A DNA stretch of 40,312 nucleotides from Alphaproteobacteria bacterium (GCA_024280735.1 JAJRPO010000080.1:1-40312); one strand, 5' to 3'; counted from the first letter of the stretch, positions 27,215 to 36,048 are shown. Notes: generated from the sequence alone by a model not told the origin. A program made the numbers and translations.

Positions 27215-27887
27215 TCATATCCCTAAGTAACATCCCCGCCCGCGCCGCCAAGCGCAGGCCGTGACTGGCATCATCCGCCGCCACTGGCATCATATCCGCA
27301 TAAGCAGCGCGCACAACGGCGGCAAATTCCGGCTTCACAATACAGATACCGTTTTCCTTAACGATTGCGATCGGTGATACCTCGGCAAATGCCTGATCGC
27401 CCCAGACCAGCAAAGCTTGCAGCGTTTCACTGGTTGCCAATGTCTGAATGGACATCTGCGCCAAAGCATCGTCCATACGCAACAAAACCACGCACAACTG
27501 AATGCCACCATCATTATCAAAGGCAAAACGGCGATACTGGTTGGCACCGGTTTTTTGCAGATGGTCAACCGTGTCGTTAAAGTCTGGAAACAGCTTTTCC
27601 AGATTGGGGATTGATTTCAACTCATCCCAGTTCTGGCAAAAGAACCACATGAAATTCGCGCCCAGCTCTGGGTCTGTTTCCGCAATCACACCGCCCGTCA
27701 CCCCAACCGTCTGGGCGATTCCGTCTTTCAGGGGGGGCAGCGTTTCGTCATCTACCCCAAAAACCACCGGCACAATCGGGCGCCCCCAACGGGCAAACCG
27801 ATAACCGTCTTTCTGGGTGAACAGGGTCGAAACCCAATCAGCATCAATATTCAATGGAGAAACCCCTGTTTGGCTAGACTTGTGCAA
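27201..27887 (-). CDS. Conserved hypothetical protein between ruvB and ybgC
   Basis: This 228-residue protein has no signal peptide and no TM segment. It contains DGYRFARWGRPIVPVVFGVDDETL (about 27-50), ETDPELGANFMWFFCQNWDEL (about 74-94) and a C-terminal region VIVRAAYA..ASHGLRLAARAGMLLRDM. I recognise no catalytic motif. Its position inside the ruv-tol run, overlapping ybgC by 14 bases, implies co-expression with the envelope genes. Co-location is the only functional hint. It seems soluble and cytoplasmic. Confidence 0.75.
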   Translation of the reverse strand: MHKSSQTGVSPLNIDADWVSTLFTQKDGYRFARWGRPIVPVVFGVDDETLPPLKDGIAQTVGVTGGVIAETDPELGANFMWFFCQNWDELKSIPNLEKLFPDFNDTVDHLQKTGANQYRRFAFDNDGGIQLCVVLLRMDDALAQMSIQTLATSETLQALLVWGDQAFAEVSPIAIVKENGICIVKPEFAAVVRAAYADMMPVAADDASHGLRLAARAGMLLRDMNDVS

Positions 27888-27903
27888 GCTCTATCCGCAC
27901 ACC

Positions 27904-28737
27904 CTAGAAACTACCACTTAGCGCAAAACTCTGCAATCGATACGGCAGGCCCGCAAGCGGTGCACCCGCAATCCGCGCGGGCAACCCCTCAGTCCAGATC
28001 ACCGCAAAAACTGCCCCGTCTGAAATGCGTATAGCCCAGACCCCGGCTACGGCGTTACAAGCATGGGGCAAACATCCTTTGCCATACACAAAACCACCCT
28101 CTTGGATCACGCGATTGGCCACTGAAACCGCATTGCGCAAATCATTGAGATAATCATCCCCCATGACGGCCCGAAACCGCCCCCGTTCAGCCGCGTCGCG
28201 AAAAATATCAGACGGGTGGCTGCCAACCCAACGGGTCGCGGATGCACCGCCATTGGCCGGAGCAACGGTTGTATCATCGCGCAGCGTTGCCGTGGCCGTA
28301 AAACCCGCACCACTAAACCGAAAGGTGATAAAATCATGGGTCAAATCACGGCTGCCCATATCCAGTTCCAACCCCTGCGCATCCGCCCGCAAGGCTCGCA
28401 CAGTACGCCCACACCCACCAAAAGGAGTGCTTGGCTTGATCTGGCCCGCGACAAGGCGGATCACCGCCCAATCGTCGAAACAGCCGTTGCCGCGATGGCG
28501 TAACGATAACAAAACCGTCTGCGATCCGTCGGCTGCGTGATTATACAGGCCGTGCAATGTTACAAATTCCGATTCCATCGAAGGGATCGGCGTACCGCCC
28601 ACAAATACTTGCTGCAACCCGTTCACATATTGAACGCTCACAGGCCCCAGATTACTCTGCAAATTGTCATATTGCGGCAAACGCACCTCAGCCCAAATCG
28701 GCGTCGCCCACAAAAGAAACAAACACAAATAACGCAT
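27904..28737 (-). CDS. Secreted hypothetical protein with Ivy-like CLPHAC motif
   Basis: This 277-residue protein has a signal peptide (MRYLCLFLLWATPIWAEV, cleavage near 16). A beta-rich N-terminal domain (about 20-165) has Cys pairs (GNGCFDDWAV and FGGCGRTV). The C-terminal region (about 195-277) contains FVYGKGCLPHACNAVAG. The pattern C-x-P-H-x-C is the core loop of Ivy-type lysozyme inhibitors (CKPHDC), so a periplasmic lysozyme-inhibitor-like domain is possible. The match is limited to this motif and its local context. It starts three bases after ruvB and is 16 bases from the next gene, so it is part of the operon. Confidence 0.7.
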   Translation of the reverse strand: MRYLCLFLLWATPIWAEVRLPQYDNLQSNLGPVSVQYVNGLQQVFVGGTPIPSMESEFVTLHGLYNHAADGSQTVLLSLRHRGNGCFDDWAVIRLVAGQIKPSTPFGGCGRTVRALRADAQGLELDMGSRDLTHDFITFRFSGAGFTATATLRDDTTVAPANGGASATRWVGSHPSDIFRDAAERGRFRAVMGDDYLNDLRNAVSVANRVIQEGGFVYGKGCLPHACNAVAGVWAIRISDGAVFAVIWTEGLPARIAGAPLAGLPYRLQSFALSGSF

Positions 28738-28740
28738 TAC

Positions 28741-29772
28741 CTACCCCTCAAATAAATCTGCCTGCCCGGGTGCTTTGGGAACCGCCATCCCCAGATGCCG
28801 CCACGCCTTATCCCCTAACATGCGCCCACGCGGCGTGCGCTGGATCAGGCCTTGTTGCAGTAAATATGGCTCGATCACTTCTTCCACCGCATCGCGGGCC
28901 TCGGACAGGGCGGCGCACATGGTTTCCACACCCACCGGGCCGCCGTTGAAATTCTCGGCTATCATCCGCAGGTACCGGCGGTCGGCGCTATCCAGCCCCA
29001 AATCATCCACCCCCAAACGGGTCAGGGAATTATCCGCCAACTCCTTGCTGACCTTACCGTCCCCCTCAACAATCGCGAAATCCACCACGCGGCGCAGCAA
29101 ACGCCCAGCAATACGCGGCGTCCCCCGCGCGCGTCGTGCGATCTCAACCGCGCCATCCTTGCTGGCTTCAACCCCCATCAGGCGCGCACCGCGCTCTACA
29201 ATGTGGGTCAATTCCTCAACGGAATAAAACTCCAGCCGCACCGGAATACCAAACCGGTCCCTGAGCGGTGTCGTCAAAAGCCCCAACCGCGTCGTCGCCC
29301 CGACCAGCGTAAACGGCTGCAAGTCAATGCGAACCGTGCGCGCCGCAGGGCCTTCACCAATCACCAAATCCAGCTCAAAATCCTCCAACGCCGGATAGAG
29401 GATCTCCTCTACCACGGGATTGAGCCGGTGAATTTCGTCGATAAACAACACATCCCGCGCCTCAAGATTGGTCAGGATCGCCGCCAAATCCCCCGCCTTG
29501 GCCAGCACAGGGCCACTCGTCATGCGAAAATTAACCCCCAACTCGCGGCTGATGATCTGCGCCAGCGTGGTTTTCCCAAGGCCCGGCGGCCCGTAAAACA
29601 GGGCATGATCCATCGCCTGCCCGCGTATCTTGGCGCTCTCGATAAACACCTTCAGATTGGCCCGCGCCTCAGCTTGTCCGGTAAATTCATCGAGCGTTTG
29701 CGGACGCAAAGCGCGGTCCATGTCCTCGGGGCGAAATTCAGGCCGCAGGGTTGGGTCGGGTTCACTCATCAT
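28741..29772 (-). CDS. ruvB: Holliday junction branch migration DNA helicase RuvB
   Basis: RuvB is a hexameric AAA+ motor that, with RuvA, drives branch migration of Holliday junctions. The 343-residue chain shows [21 protein letters not shown] (about 27-47), Walker [10 protein letters not shown] (about 61-69), Walker [10 protein letters not shown] (about 108-116), Sensor 1 GATTRLG and the winged-helix C-terminus with RTPRGR. All motifs are complete. The start is MMSEPDPT (29772 or 29769), immediately after the ruvA stop. Confidence 0.97.
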   Translation of the reverse strand: MMSEPDPTLRPEFRPEDMDRALRPQTLDEFTGQAEARANLKVFIESAKIRGQAMDHALFYGPPGLGKTTLAQIISRELGVNFRMTSGPVLAKAGDLAAILTNLEARDVLFIDEIHRLNPVVEEILYPALEDFELDLVIGEGPAARTVRIDLQPFTLVGATTRLGLLTTPLRDRFGIPVRLEFYSVEELTHIVERGARLMGVEASKDGAVEIARRARGTPRIAGRLLRRVVDFAIVEGDGKVSKELADNSLTRLGVDDLGLDSADRRYLRMIAENFNGGPVGVETMCAALSEARDAVEEVIEPYLLQQGLIQRTPRGRMLGDKAWRHLGMAVPKAPGQADLFEG

Positions 29773-30453
29773 CTATCCCTTAGGTGCCAGCAACCGCAGC
29801 GCCGCCTTGATCAATCCGCCGCTATCCAGATCAGGCGTGGCACCGCTGGCCTCGGCAACAGCAGTCGCCGCATCCCCATGGCCATAACCCAGGTTAACCA
29901 AAGCCGACAGTGTATCCGCCTGCGCGGCGGCGGAACCAGCAGACGCCGAGGCTTGCGGTGCGGCCCTAGGCTGAACTGCAACCGGCGCATCAATCACCAC
30001 ATCCGCGTCCGCTTGCACCTGTTCCGCACCAGCGGCCCCCATCGATATAATCTTGGCAACTTTGTCTTTCAGCTCCACAATTATGCGCTGTGCCAGTTTT
30101 GGCCCTACGCCGGGCGCTGCCTTCAGTGCCGCAACATCGCCAAGCGTTATTGCCCGTGAAACACCCTCCGTGCCCAGCGCACCAAACATAGCCAGCGCCA
30201 CCTTGGCCCCAACACCCTGAACCGAGGTCAACAGCTTGTGCCATTCCTTTTCCGCCAAAGTCATAAAGCCGAACAATTGCAAGTTATCCTCGCGGACCAG
30301 CAATTCGGTATATAGCGCCGCAACGCCCCCTTTGGGTGGCAAGGCTGCCAGCGTGCGTGTCGAGCAGAACACCAGGTAGCCGACCCCCTGCACATCGATC
30401 AGCACATGATCGTCAGCTGTGTAATCCACCCGCCCAGTTATCTTGCCAATCAT
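29773..30453 (-). CDS. ruvA: Holliday junction branch migration complex subunit RuvA
   Basis: RuvA is a tetrameric junction-binding protein. The 226-residue chain opens [28 protein letters not shown] (OB fold, about 1-63). It continues with the HhH region [17 protein letters not shown] and [19 protein letters not shown] (about 70-135), then an Ala-rich acidic linker (about 145-180) and the C-terminal RuvB-binding domain (about 180-226). The linker is longer than in E. coli, usual for alphaproteobacteria. The ATG overlaps the ruvC stop by four bases. Confidence 0.95.
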   Translation of the reverse strand: MIGKITGRVDYTADDHVLIDVQGVGYLVFCSTRTLAALPPKGGVAALYTELLVREDNLQLFGFMTLAEKEWHKLLTSVQGVGAKVALAMFGALGTEGVSRAITLGDVAALKAAPGVGPKLAQRIIVELKDKVAKIISMGAAGAEQVQADADVVIDAPVAVQPRAAPQASASAGSAAAQADTLSALVNLGYGHGDAATAVAEASGATPDLDSGGLIKAALRLLAPKG

Positions 30454-30962
30454 CTTGCCCCCTCTGCCCGCGCAATTGCTGCATCCAATCGCCCGCTAAA
30501 CTGCACGTGATGCGCGTGACACAAGGCAATCGCCAGCGCGTCCGCCGCGTCTGGCCCGTTTGGTATCACACCGGGCAATTGCAAACGCACCATATGTTCC
30601 ACCTGCCGTTTATCCGCATGGCCGACACCAACCACAACCTTTTTCACCGTGTTGGGCGCGTATTCCGCCACATCCAGCCCCATTTGCGCCGGAACCAGCA
30701 TACAAATCCCCCGCGCCTGCCCCAGTTTCAAGGTGCCTGCGCCATCTTTGTTGACAAAGGTTTTTTCCACCGCCGCTGTTTCCGGCCTATGTTCCTTAAA
30801 AACCAGCTCCAGTTGCACATGCAAGCTCAGCAACCGTTGCGCCAAATCATCGCCCACAGATTTGCAGGTCCCATTCGCTACATGGCGCAATTTGGAACCC
30901 TGCATATCGACGATCCCCCAGCCCAGATTCCGCAAACCCGGATCAATGCCTATAACGCGCAT
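30450..30962 (-). CDS. ruvC: Crossover junction endodeoxyribonuclease RuvC
   Basis: RuvC is the Holliday-junction resolvase, a dimeric RNase H-fold nuclease. Catalytic acids are visible: Asp7 in [16 protein letters not shown], the Glu in AAVEKTFVN near residue 70, and the Asp pair in [16 protein letters not shown] near residues 140-150. From ATG 30962 the length is 170, as in the family; earlier in-frame codons to 31037 add a non-conserved extension. It is the first gene of ruvCAB, and its end overlaps ruvA by four bases. Confidence 0.95.
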   Translation of the reverse strand: MRVIGIDPGLRNLGWGIVDMQGSKLRHVANGTCKSVGDDLAQRLLSLHVQLELVFKEHRPETAAVEKTFVNKDGAGTLKLGQARGICMLVPAQMGLDVAEYAPNTVKKVVVGVGHADKRQVEHMVRLQLPGVIPNGPDAADALAIALCHAHHVQFSGRLDAAIARAEGAR

Positions 30963-31059
30963 AACGCCCCTGCCCTTGTTGTTTGCACCAGCCGTAGCAC
31001 GAAACAAGAACACAGGCCAAGCATTGATGCAAAGCACACCAAATATAGTGAACTTTTGT

Positions 31060-31185
31060 GCTATGCATATCCTGCATTGCGGGAATGCAATAATCGCATT
31101 TGTAAACAGCTAACACCAAGCCTAGATAGCAAATCAAGCGCAAGGCAATATCGCCAAGGATGCGCCAGAGATAAGGATTAACACC
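31060..31185 (+). promoter_or_regulatory. Leader of DUF1127 gene 1, duplicated upstream of gene 2
   Basis: The 126 bases before the ATG align without gaps to the 126 bases before the second DUF1127 gene (31639-31764). A 30-base block with one mismatch (31136-31165 and 31715-31744) is the most conserved. It can fold as GCGC..GGC-AATATC-GCC..GCGC. ATAAGGATT before the ATG supplies the ribosome site. Confidence 0.6.
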
Positions 31186-31392
31186 ATGGCCCTGGCTACT
31201 TACACCCACCCCGCTCCTTTTGGGGCCATCGCAACGCTTAACGTTGTGACTCGTATTGAAACACTGCTGAACGCAGTTTCCGAGTGGAACAACACACGCA
31301 AAACGCAAAAATCGCTGACCGCGCTGACAGACAACGGCTTGAACGACATCGGCCTTGCGCGCGGCGACGTTTTGAACATGACCCGCATCTAA
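31186..31392 (+). CDS. DUF1127 domain protein, copy 1
   Basis: The 68-residue protein ends in the DUF1127 (YjiS-like) signature LTALTDNGLNDIGLARGDVLNM, preceded by a helix ETLLNAVSEWNNTRKTQ. DUF1127 proteins are small, Arg-rich and frequent in alphaproteobacteria. Some act in stress and RNA-linked regulation, such as CcaF1 in Rhodobacter sphaeroides, where the gene gives rise to small RNAs. About 54 of 68 residues match copy 2. It is followed by a strong terminator. It is transcribed away from ruvC, so the gap 30963-31185 holds both promoters. Confidence 0.85.
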   Translation: MALATYTHPAPFGAIATLNVVTRIETLLNAVSEWNNTRKTQKSLTALTDNGLNDIGLARGDVLNMTRI

Positions 31393-31764
31393 CACGCGGT
31401 GCATTCCAAGATTGAAAGGCCACAGCACTCGGTGCTGTGGCCTTTTCTTTTGCTGGCAAGGCTTCGGTTGATTCGGTGGTTTTTGATTCGAGGATTTTGG
31501 CACCCCAAGCCCAGCCCAAACAAAAATTGCCGATTTTCACATCATTTTCCCATAAAAATAATGCCCTAATCCCGCCACAATTCACGCCAAAAGGTCTGTT
31601 TGCGAAGCGAAGTATTCTGTTTTCGACGTTTTTCCCCCGCTATGCAAAACGCGCACTTCAGGCATGCAGGAATCTCATTTGTACTCGGGCAACAACGCCC
31701 CTACACGGCAGATTAAGCGCAAGGCAATATCGCCGAGGATGCGCTTGATATAAGGATTACTTTC
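31393..31764 (+). promoter_or_regulatory. Intergenic region of 372 bases between the DUF1127 copies
   Basis: It holds the terminator of copy 1 (31415-31446) and the leader of copy 2 (31639-31764), which matches the leader of copy 1 in length and sequence. The middle part, about 31447-31638, shows no convincing reading frame or repeat that I can support. Confidence 0.6.
31415..31446 (+). terminator. Rho-independent terminator of DUF1127 copy 1
   Basis: AAAGGCCACAGCAC (31415 on), loop TCG and the matching arm to 31445 form a 14-bp stem with a T-rich tail (TTTTCTTTT). It is strongly predicted. Confidence 0.85.
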
Positions 31765-31971
31765 ATGGCCCTGGCTACTTACACCCGCCCGGCTCCCTTT
31801 GGGGCCATCACAACACTCAATGTTGTGACTCGTTTCGAAACACTGCTGAACGCAGTTTCCGAGTGGAACACAACACGCAAAACGCAAAATGCGCTGACCG
31901 CCTTGAGCGACCGCAGTCTGGACGACATCGGCCTGACACGTGGCGACGTTATGAACATGGCCCGTTTCTAA
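31765..31971 (+). CDS. DUF1127 domain protein, copy 2
   Basis: The 68-residue paralogue of the gene at 31186 starts with the same MALATYT and ends with the canonical LTALSDRSLDDIGLTRGDVMNM. Changes between the copies are scattered and mostly conservative, so both look selected. The duplication included promoter, leader and probably terminator, so the two copies may be controlled by the same signals. The function is unknown but the family is often stress-linked in Rhodobacterales. Confidence 0.88.
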   Translation: MALATYTRPAPFGAITTLNVVTRFETLLNAVSEWNTTRKTQNALTALSDRSLDDIGLTRGDVMNMARF

Positions 31972-31993
31972 AAACGGACTGTTCCCTGAACAG

Positions 31994-32030
31994 AAGGCCA
32001 CAACACGCACGTGTTGTGGCCTTTCTTTTT
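31994..32030 (+). terminator. Rho-independent terminator of DUF1127 copy 2
   Basis: AAGGCCACAACAC (31994-32006), loop GCAC and GTGTTGTGGCCTT (32011-32023) form a 13-bp stem, then TCTTTTT. The stem shares its GGCCACA outer part with the first copy's terminator, as expected from the duplication. Confidence 0.85.
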
Positions 32031-32043
32031 GAGCAGATGGATT

Positions 32044-32361
32044 CTAAAGACTGTCCTCAACAAAAATCATAAAGCGGTCACGCCTTAGCAGTTTTGCCGC
32101 CATGCGCGATCCTTCTCCGCCATCCGCCAGCTTGGCCAGATGCGCCGTATAACCCTGCTCGCCCAGTCCTTTTGCCAGATAGATTTTGGTACCGGTCAAG
32201 GCGCAATAGGTCAGGGCAAAGAACAGCAGCAAATGGAATACCGGCAAGCGCAGCGGCTTTCGTCCCATTTTTTCACGCCGTTTGGCACTAAACATGCCGC
32301 CATTCTGAATTTTATCAATCTTCTTCAGACGCTTGGTAAACGTTTTCATATTCTCGGACAT
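32044..32361 (-). CDS. Small single-pass membrane protein, unknown function
   Basis: The 105-residue protein has a basic, cytoplasmic-looking N-terminus (FTKRLKKIDKIQ ... KRREKMGRKPLR), one TM segment (VFHLLLFFALTYCALTG, about 44-60) and a C-terminal soluble tail ending RDRFMIFVEDSL. ATG 32361 was chosen because AAAGGTGG precedes it; the GTG at 32370 would add three residues. I recognise no family. It faces the DUF1127 gene tail-to-tail. A structured spacer (32386-32459) lies upstream. Confidence 0.65.
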   Translation of the reverse strand: MSENMKTFTKRLKKIDKIQNGGMFSAKRREKMGRKPLRLPVFHLLLFFALTYCALTGTKIYLAKGLGEQGYTAHLAKLADGGEGSRMAAKLLRRDRFMIFVEDSL

Positions 32362-32385
32362 GGGAACCACCTTTGGTTAAGCGGT

Positions 32386-32459
32386 CCGGCTTATCGAGTG
32401 ATCACAATTCAGCCCCGAACACGGGCAAACAGCAATTTTTAGGATCCAAGATAAGCCGG
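32386..32459. other. Long-range inverted repeat in the prmA / small-protein spacer
   Basis: CCGGCTTATC (32386-32395) and GATAAGCCGG (32450-32459) are perfect 10-bp complements separated by 54 bases. The interior has a nested CCCG-AACA-CGGG hairpin. On the minus strand it sits after prmA (stop 32530) and before the small protein start (32361). It could be a 3' end of prmA, a 5' leader, or a small structured RNA. Confidence 0.45.
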
Positions 32460-32529
32460 AACACCGGGTACTCTGATACTCATTACGCAAGGTCAAAATA
32501 CCCACCAAATAGGGCCGGTTTGTGGCAAA

Positions 32530-33402
32530 TTATTCCTGTTTGCGTAAACACAGTGTTGACCATTCGCCAACAATCAAAGGCTCCGCGCGGGCAAATCCGT
32601 TCGCCGCATAGGCATCCAGCACATCCGCTGCCTGCTCATTTAGAATGCCAGACAGGATAACATAACCGCCCGCCGAACAACTTGCGCCCATATCAGGGGC
32701 CAATGCCACCAGAGGGGCCTTAAGGATATTGGCGAATATCAAATCATAGGGTGCTTTGGCACGCAGCGTCGGATGGTCAAACCCCGCACAAGTCACCACT
32801 TCAATGCGCCCACCCAGATCATTACAGCGAATGTTGGCGCTGGCCGTGTCCGTCGCCACCTCGTCAATATCACTGGCCAGCATTACGCCCGGCCAAATTT
32901 TGGCAGCGCCCATCGCTAGCACCGCTGTCCCGCAACCCACATCAACTACATTCTCGCCCACAAACCCCTGATTCGCCAATGTATCCAGCGCCGTCAAACA
33001 GCCCTGTGTGGTGCCGTGATGCCCAGTGCCAAAGGCCATCGCGGCCTCAATCAACAAAGGCACGCAATCGGTTGGAACCTTATCCGCATCATGGCTGCCA
33101 TAAAGGAAGAACCGCCCTGCAATGATGGGCGACAACTCGCGTTTAACGGCCGCAACCCAATCGGTTTCCGGCAGCTTGGACACCGCAAAGGGCCGCGCGC
33201 CGTGCATCGCCGCCAATAACGCCAGTGCAACCTCGTCCGGTGCCTCGATGAAATAACTGCCAACCTCAAAGGTGCCTGACCAATCCTCCACCTCGAACAC
33301 TCCGACACCGGTAGGTTCCGGCGTCAGCGTTTCAATGGCATCCGCAAGGGCCTGCGCTTGGGTTTTGTCTGTCAATGTGGTCAGGGCGGTGAATGTCGGC
33401 AT
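32530..33402 (-). CDS. prmA: Ribosomal protein L11 methyltransferase PrmA
   Basis: PrmA trimethylates ribosomal protein L11 with S-adenosylmethionine. The 290-residue chain has an N-terminal substrate-recognition domain (about 1-110) followed by a class I SAM fold: FGTGHHGTTQGCLTAL (about 127-142), motif I VDVGCGTAVLAMGAAKI (about 153-169), DIDEVATDTASANI (about 177-190) and the NxxK-like IFANILKAPLV (about 219-229). All are family marks. Its neighbours have no obvious link to it. Confidence 0.92.
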   Translation of the reverse strand: MPTFTALTTLTDKTQAQALADAIETLTPEPTGVGVFEVEDWSGTFEVGSYFIEAPDEVALALLAAMHGARPFAVSKLPETDWVAAVKRELSPIIAGRFFLYGSHDADKVPTDCVPLLIEAAMAFGTGHHGTTQGCLTALDTLANQGFVGENVVDVGCGTAVLAMGAAKIWPGVMLASDIDEVATDTASANIRCNDLGGRIEVVTCAGFDHPTLRAKAPYDLIFANILKAPLVALAPDMGASCSAGGYVILSGILNEQAADVLDAYAANGFARAEPLIVGEWSTLCLRKQE

Positions 33403-33458
33403 CAGATTTCCATCAATGATAAGGGATGATCCGGCGATAAGTCAGGCAGGTGCAAAGG

Positions 33459-34808
33459 TCAAGCATTGCTACTTTCAGCCGCGCTGTTGGCAAGTTTTTT
33501 AACAAACATCCAAGCCCAAATGACCGCAACAGTTCCCGCCAATGACGCCGCAATTGCCTGCCCGTAAACAACGCCCGGCGCGCCCATCGCAATACCCATG
33601 GCAATGGCGCAAGGGTAAATCAGAATACCATCACGAAACCAGTTACAAGCAGTCGAGTACAACGGCCTCCCCAAGTTATTAAACGCCGCATTGGACACAA
33701 ACAAAAATCCAGAGAATATATACCCCCCCGCAGCAACAACCATAAAGGCCGAAAATACTTCCGTTGCTTCATCGCCAAGGCCAAACAGTTCCGCAATGGG
33801 CCGATGAAACGCCGCCAACAGCGCCCACGCAATCAACGTATAAATCAAACAGAACAGCAACGCATCTTTGAAGGTCTGGCGTACGCGGTCCATTTGGCCA
33901 GCACCGTAATTCTGCCCGATAATGCTGCCAATCGCGCCCGACAGGGAAAATATTCCGCCAAAGGCCAACACTGCAACGCGGCTGATAACCGCCCAGCCCG
34001 CAACCGCCGCGTCCCCGTATCCGGCGATAACCTTGGTCAACAGATAATTGCCGAACGGCGTGGAAAGCTGCGTTAGAACAGCAGGGGCGGCGATCATCAA
34101 ATAGGGCCGGAACATCGCGCCCAATTCTGCCAGCGAAATACGGGCAAACATGTGATGGACGCGAACCACAAACCAGATTGACAACAAGGCGGACCCGCCG
34201 CGCGAAATCACCACGCCCCAAGCGGCACCTTCTAGGCCCAGATCAAAACCAAAGATCAGCAACGGATCAACCACAACAGCAATCAAGCCCGCCACAAGGG
34301 TTACCGACATCGACCGAATAGCATCCCCGACCGATCGCAGCACCGCAGAACCAACCATGCCAATCACAAAAACCGGCAACGACGGAATGGTGATCGACAG
34401 GAACATCGCTGCGAGGTCCAAGGTCTCCCCCTCTGCCCCGGCAAACGCCAGAATTTCACGACGATAAACCACCACCAGAACAGCCAGAACCAACTGTATC
34501 GCCACCGCATAGATTACGGCACTGACCGTCTGCTTCTTGGCCAGTTCGATGTTCCCCTGCCCCACCGAGCGTGACACCTGCGCCGTGGTCGCAATGATAA
34601 AACCAATGCCCACGGAAATCGTAAAAAATTGCACAGTCCAGGCAAAACCCAGCGCGGCCATCAGCCGTTCTTGGTCCAGCACCGACACCCAGAACAGGGT
34701 CGCCACATCGACCAGAAACATGAACACCAACCCCAGCGACCCTGTCAGGGTCATTACCAAAACGTGGTGCATGGTCGGGCCAGTCAGAAACCGTTGTTTA
34801 TTACTCAC
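33459..34808 (-). CDS. MATE family efflux transporter
   Basis: This 449-residue inner-membrane protein has 12 TM segments in two homologous halves. The N-half contains FISVGIGFIIATTAQVSRSVGQGN (about 56-80), typical of the MATE family, and the C-half repeats the pattern with FSLSGAIGSIIGQNYGAGQMDRV (about 282-304). Such proteins export cationic drugs or metabolites using Na+ or H+ gradients. Its start overlaps the MFS stop by eight bases, so it is co-translated with it. It is the last gene of the marR-MFS-MATE run. Confidence 0.9.
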   Translation of the reverse strand: MSNKQRFLTGPTMHHVLVMTLTGSLGLVFMFLVDVATLFWVSVLDQERLMAALGFAWTVQFFTISVGIGFIIATTAQVSRSVGQGNIELAKKQTVSAVIYAVAIQLVLAVLVVVYRREILAFAGAEGETLDLAAMFLSITIPSLPVFVIGMVGSAVLRSVGDAIRSMSVTLVAGLIAVVVDPLLIFGFDLGLEGAAWGVVISRGGSALLSIWFVVRVHHMFARISLAELGAMFRPYLMIAAPAVLTQLSTPFGNYLLTKVIAGYGDAAVAGWAVISRVAVLAFGGIFSLSGAIGSIIGQNYGAGQMDRVRQTFKDALLFCLIYTLIAWALLAAFHRPIAELFGLGDEATEVFSAFMVVAAGGYIFSGFLFVSNAAFNNLGRPLYSTACNWFRDGILIYPCAIAMGIAMGAPGVVYGQAIAASLAGTVAVIWAWMFVKKLANSAAESSNA

Positions 34809-36048
34809 CTACTGCGCCTGCCTCTGTCATTTTACCGGTCGAAAATACGGTTTCATTCCCCGGTGCCGGATGGCGTGGCATCATCAGCGCCAAAATCAGC
34901 GACGTCAGCGCAAACCCCGTGGCCACAATAAACACCGCACCGGGCCAGAACAGCCACAGATACCCCAAAAGCGCGGGCAGGATCACCGCGCCGATATGAT
35001 TGATGGTAAAGGCCACTGCCGCTGTAGGCGCAATATCCGCCGGATCCGCGATTTTCTGAAAATAGGTTTTCAAGGCAAAGGCCAGCGCGAAAAACAGATG
35101 GTCAATCACATAGAGCGTTGAGGCCAGCACCACGCCCCAGCCAAAAAAGTATATTCCGCCATAAGCCAGAAACACCACAATCAGCCCGACATATTCAAAG
35201 ATCAACGCATTCCTCTCGCCCACTTTCATCACCATATTGCCCATCATCGGGGCAAAAATCATATTGGCGATATAGTTGATCAGAAACAGCGACGTGACCT
35301 CATGCACCTGAAAGCCGAACTTCTCGACCATCATAAACGCCGCAAACACCATGAAAATCTGCCGCCGCGCCCCTGCCATCAGTTGCAGCGCGTAATACAG
35401 CCAATATCGCTTGCGCAGAATCATGGTTTTATGTTGCGTGACGGGGGATTTAAACCTTGGATACGCGGCCCAGCAAAACAACGCCAGCACAATGGTAATC
35501 ACCCCACTGGCCATATAAATTGTATTGTAATCCCAGTGCAGAATCTTCCATACCAGCATGATGGCACCGTAAGAAATCAGCGACGCGGCAGACCCAACTG
35601 TCACCATCCAGCCCAGAATGCGTGGCGCGCGCAACTTATCAATCCACTGTAATTCTAGCGACTGTTTGACTGTTTCGTAATAATGGAACCCCACAGAGCC
35701 GATAAACGTGGTAATCATCAATCCGGTGAAACTCGGAAACCAGGCCGTTACACAAACCGCCAGCCCGACCGTCAGCAAGGCAACCACCGCCAACAACTGT
35801 TCACGCACAAACATCAGCACCAGAATAACGCCAATCGCCATAAACCCCGGCACCTCGCGCAAGCTGTGCAGCCAGCCAATATCTTTGCCATCAAAATGCG
35901 CCACCTCGATGACGAAATTATTCAGCAAAGCCATCCATGTGGAAAACGCCATCGGCAAGGCAAAAGCCATCACCGCTAGCAAGGTGATCGGCTGTCGCCA
36001 AACCGGCAACGCGCGCGCATCTTCGATGGTTACAGATGAAACAGACAT
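34801..36048 (-). CDS. MFS transporter
   Basis: The 415-residue inner-membrane protein has about 12 TM segments and the layout of the major facilitator superfamily. N-half segments include AVMAFALPMAFSTWMALLNNFV and a loop GWLHSLREVPGFMAI (about 54-68), followed by C-half segments to about residue 390. The substrate is not evident. ATG 36048 was chosen as the first codon of a normal N-terminus; an upstream start at 36075 adds nine residues. It overlaps the MATE gene and lies 78 bases after marR on the same strand. Confidence 0.85.
   Translation of the reverse strand: MSVSSVTIEDARALPVWRQPITLLAVMAFALPMAFSTWMALLNNFVIEVAHFDGKDIGWLHSLREVPGFMAIGVILVLMFVREQLLAVVALLTVGLAVCVTAWFPSFTGLMITTFIGSVGFHYYETVKQSLELQWIDKLRAPRILGWMVTVGSAASLISYGAIMLVWKILHWDYNTIYMASGVITIVLALFCWAAYPRFKSPVTQHKTMILRKRYWLYYALQLMAGARRQIFMVFAAFMMVEKFGFQVHEVTSLFLINYIANMIFAPMMGNMVMKVGERNALIFEYVGLIVVFLAYGGIYFFGWGVVLASTLYVIDHLFFALAFALKTYFQKIADPADIAPTAAVAFTINHIGAVILPALLGYLWLFWPGAVFIVATGFALTSLILALMMPRHPAPGNETVFSTGKMTEAGAVGE

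Noticed and set aside
29203-30159. Open frame of 318 codons on the + strand opposite ruvB and ruvA
   Set aside because: It spans the junction of two clear genes on the other strand, has a basic, repeat-poor composition and no plausible ribosome site.
31393-32040. CcsR-type small RNA array after the DUF1127 genes
   Set aside because: The repeated small RNAs known after ccaF1 carry CU-rich (CCUCC) loops; these are absent and each copy has only one terminator hairpin.
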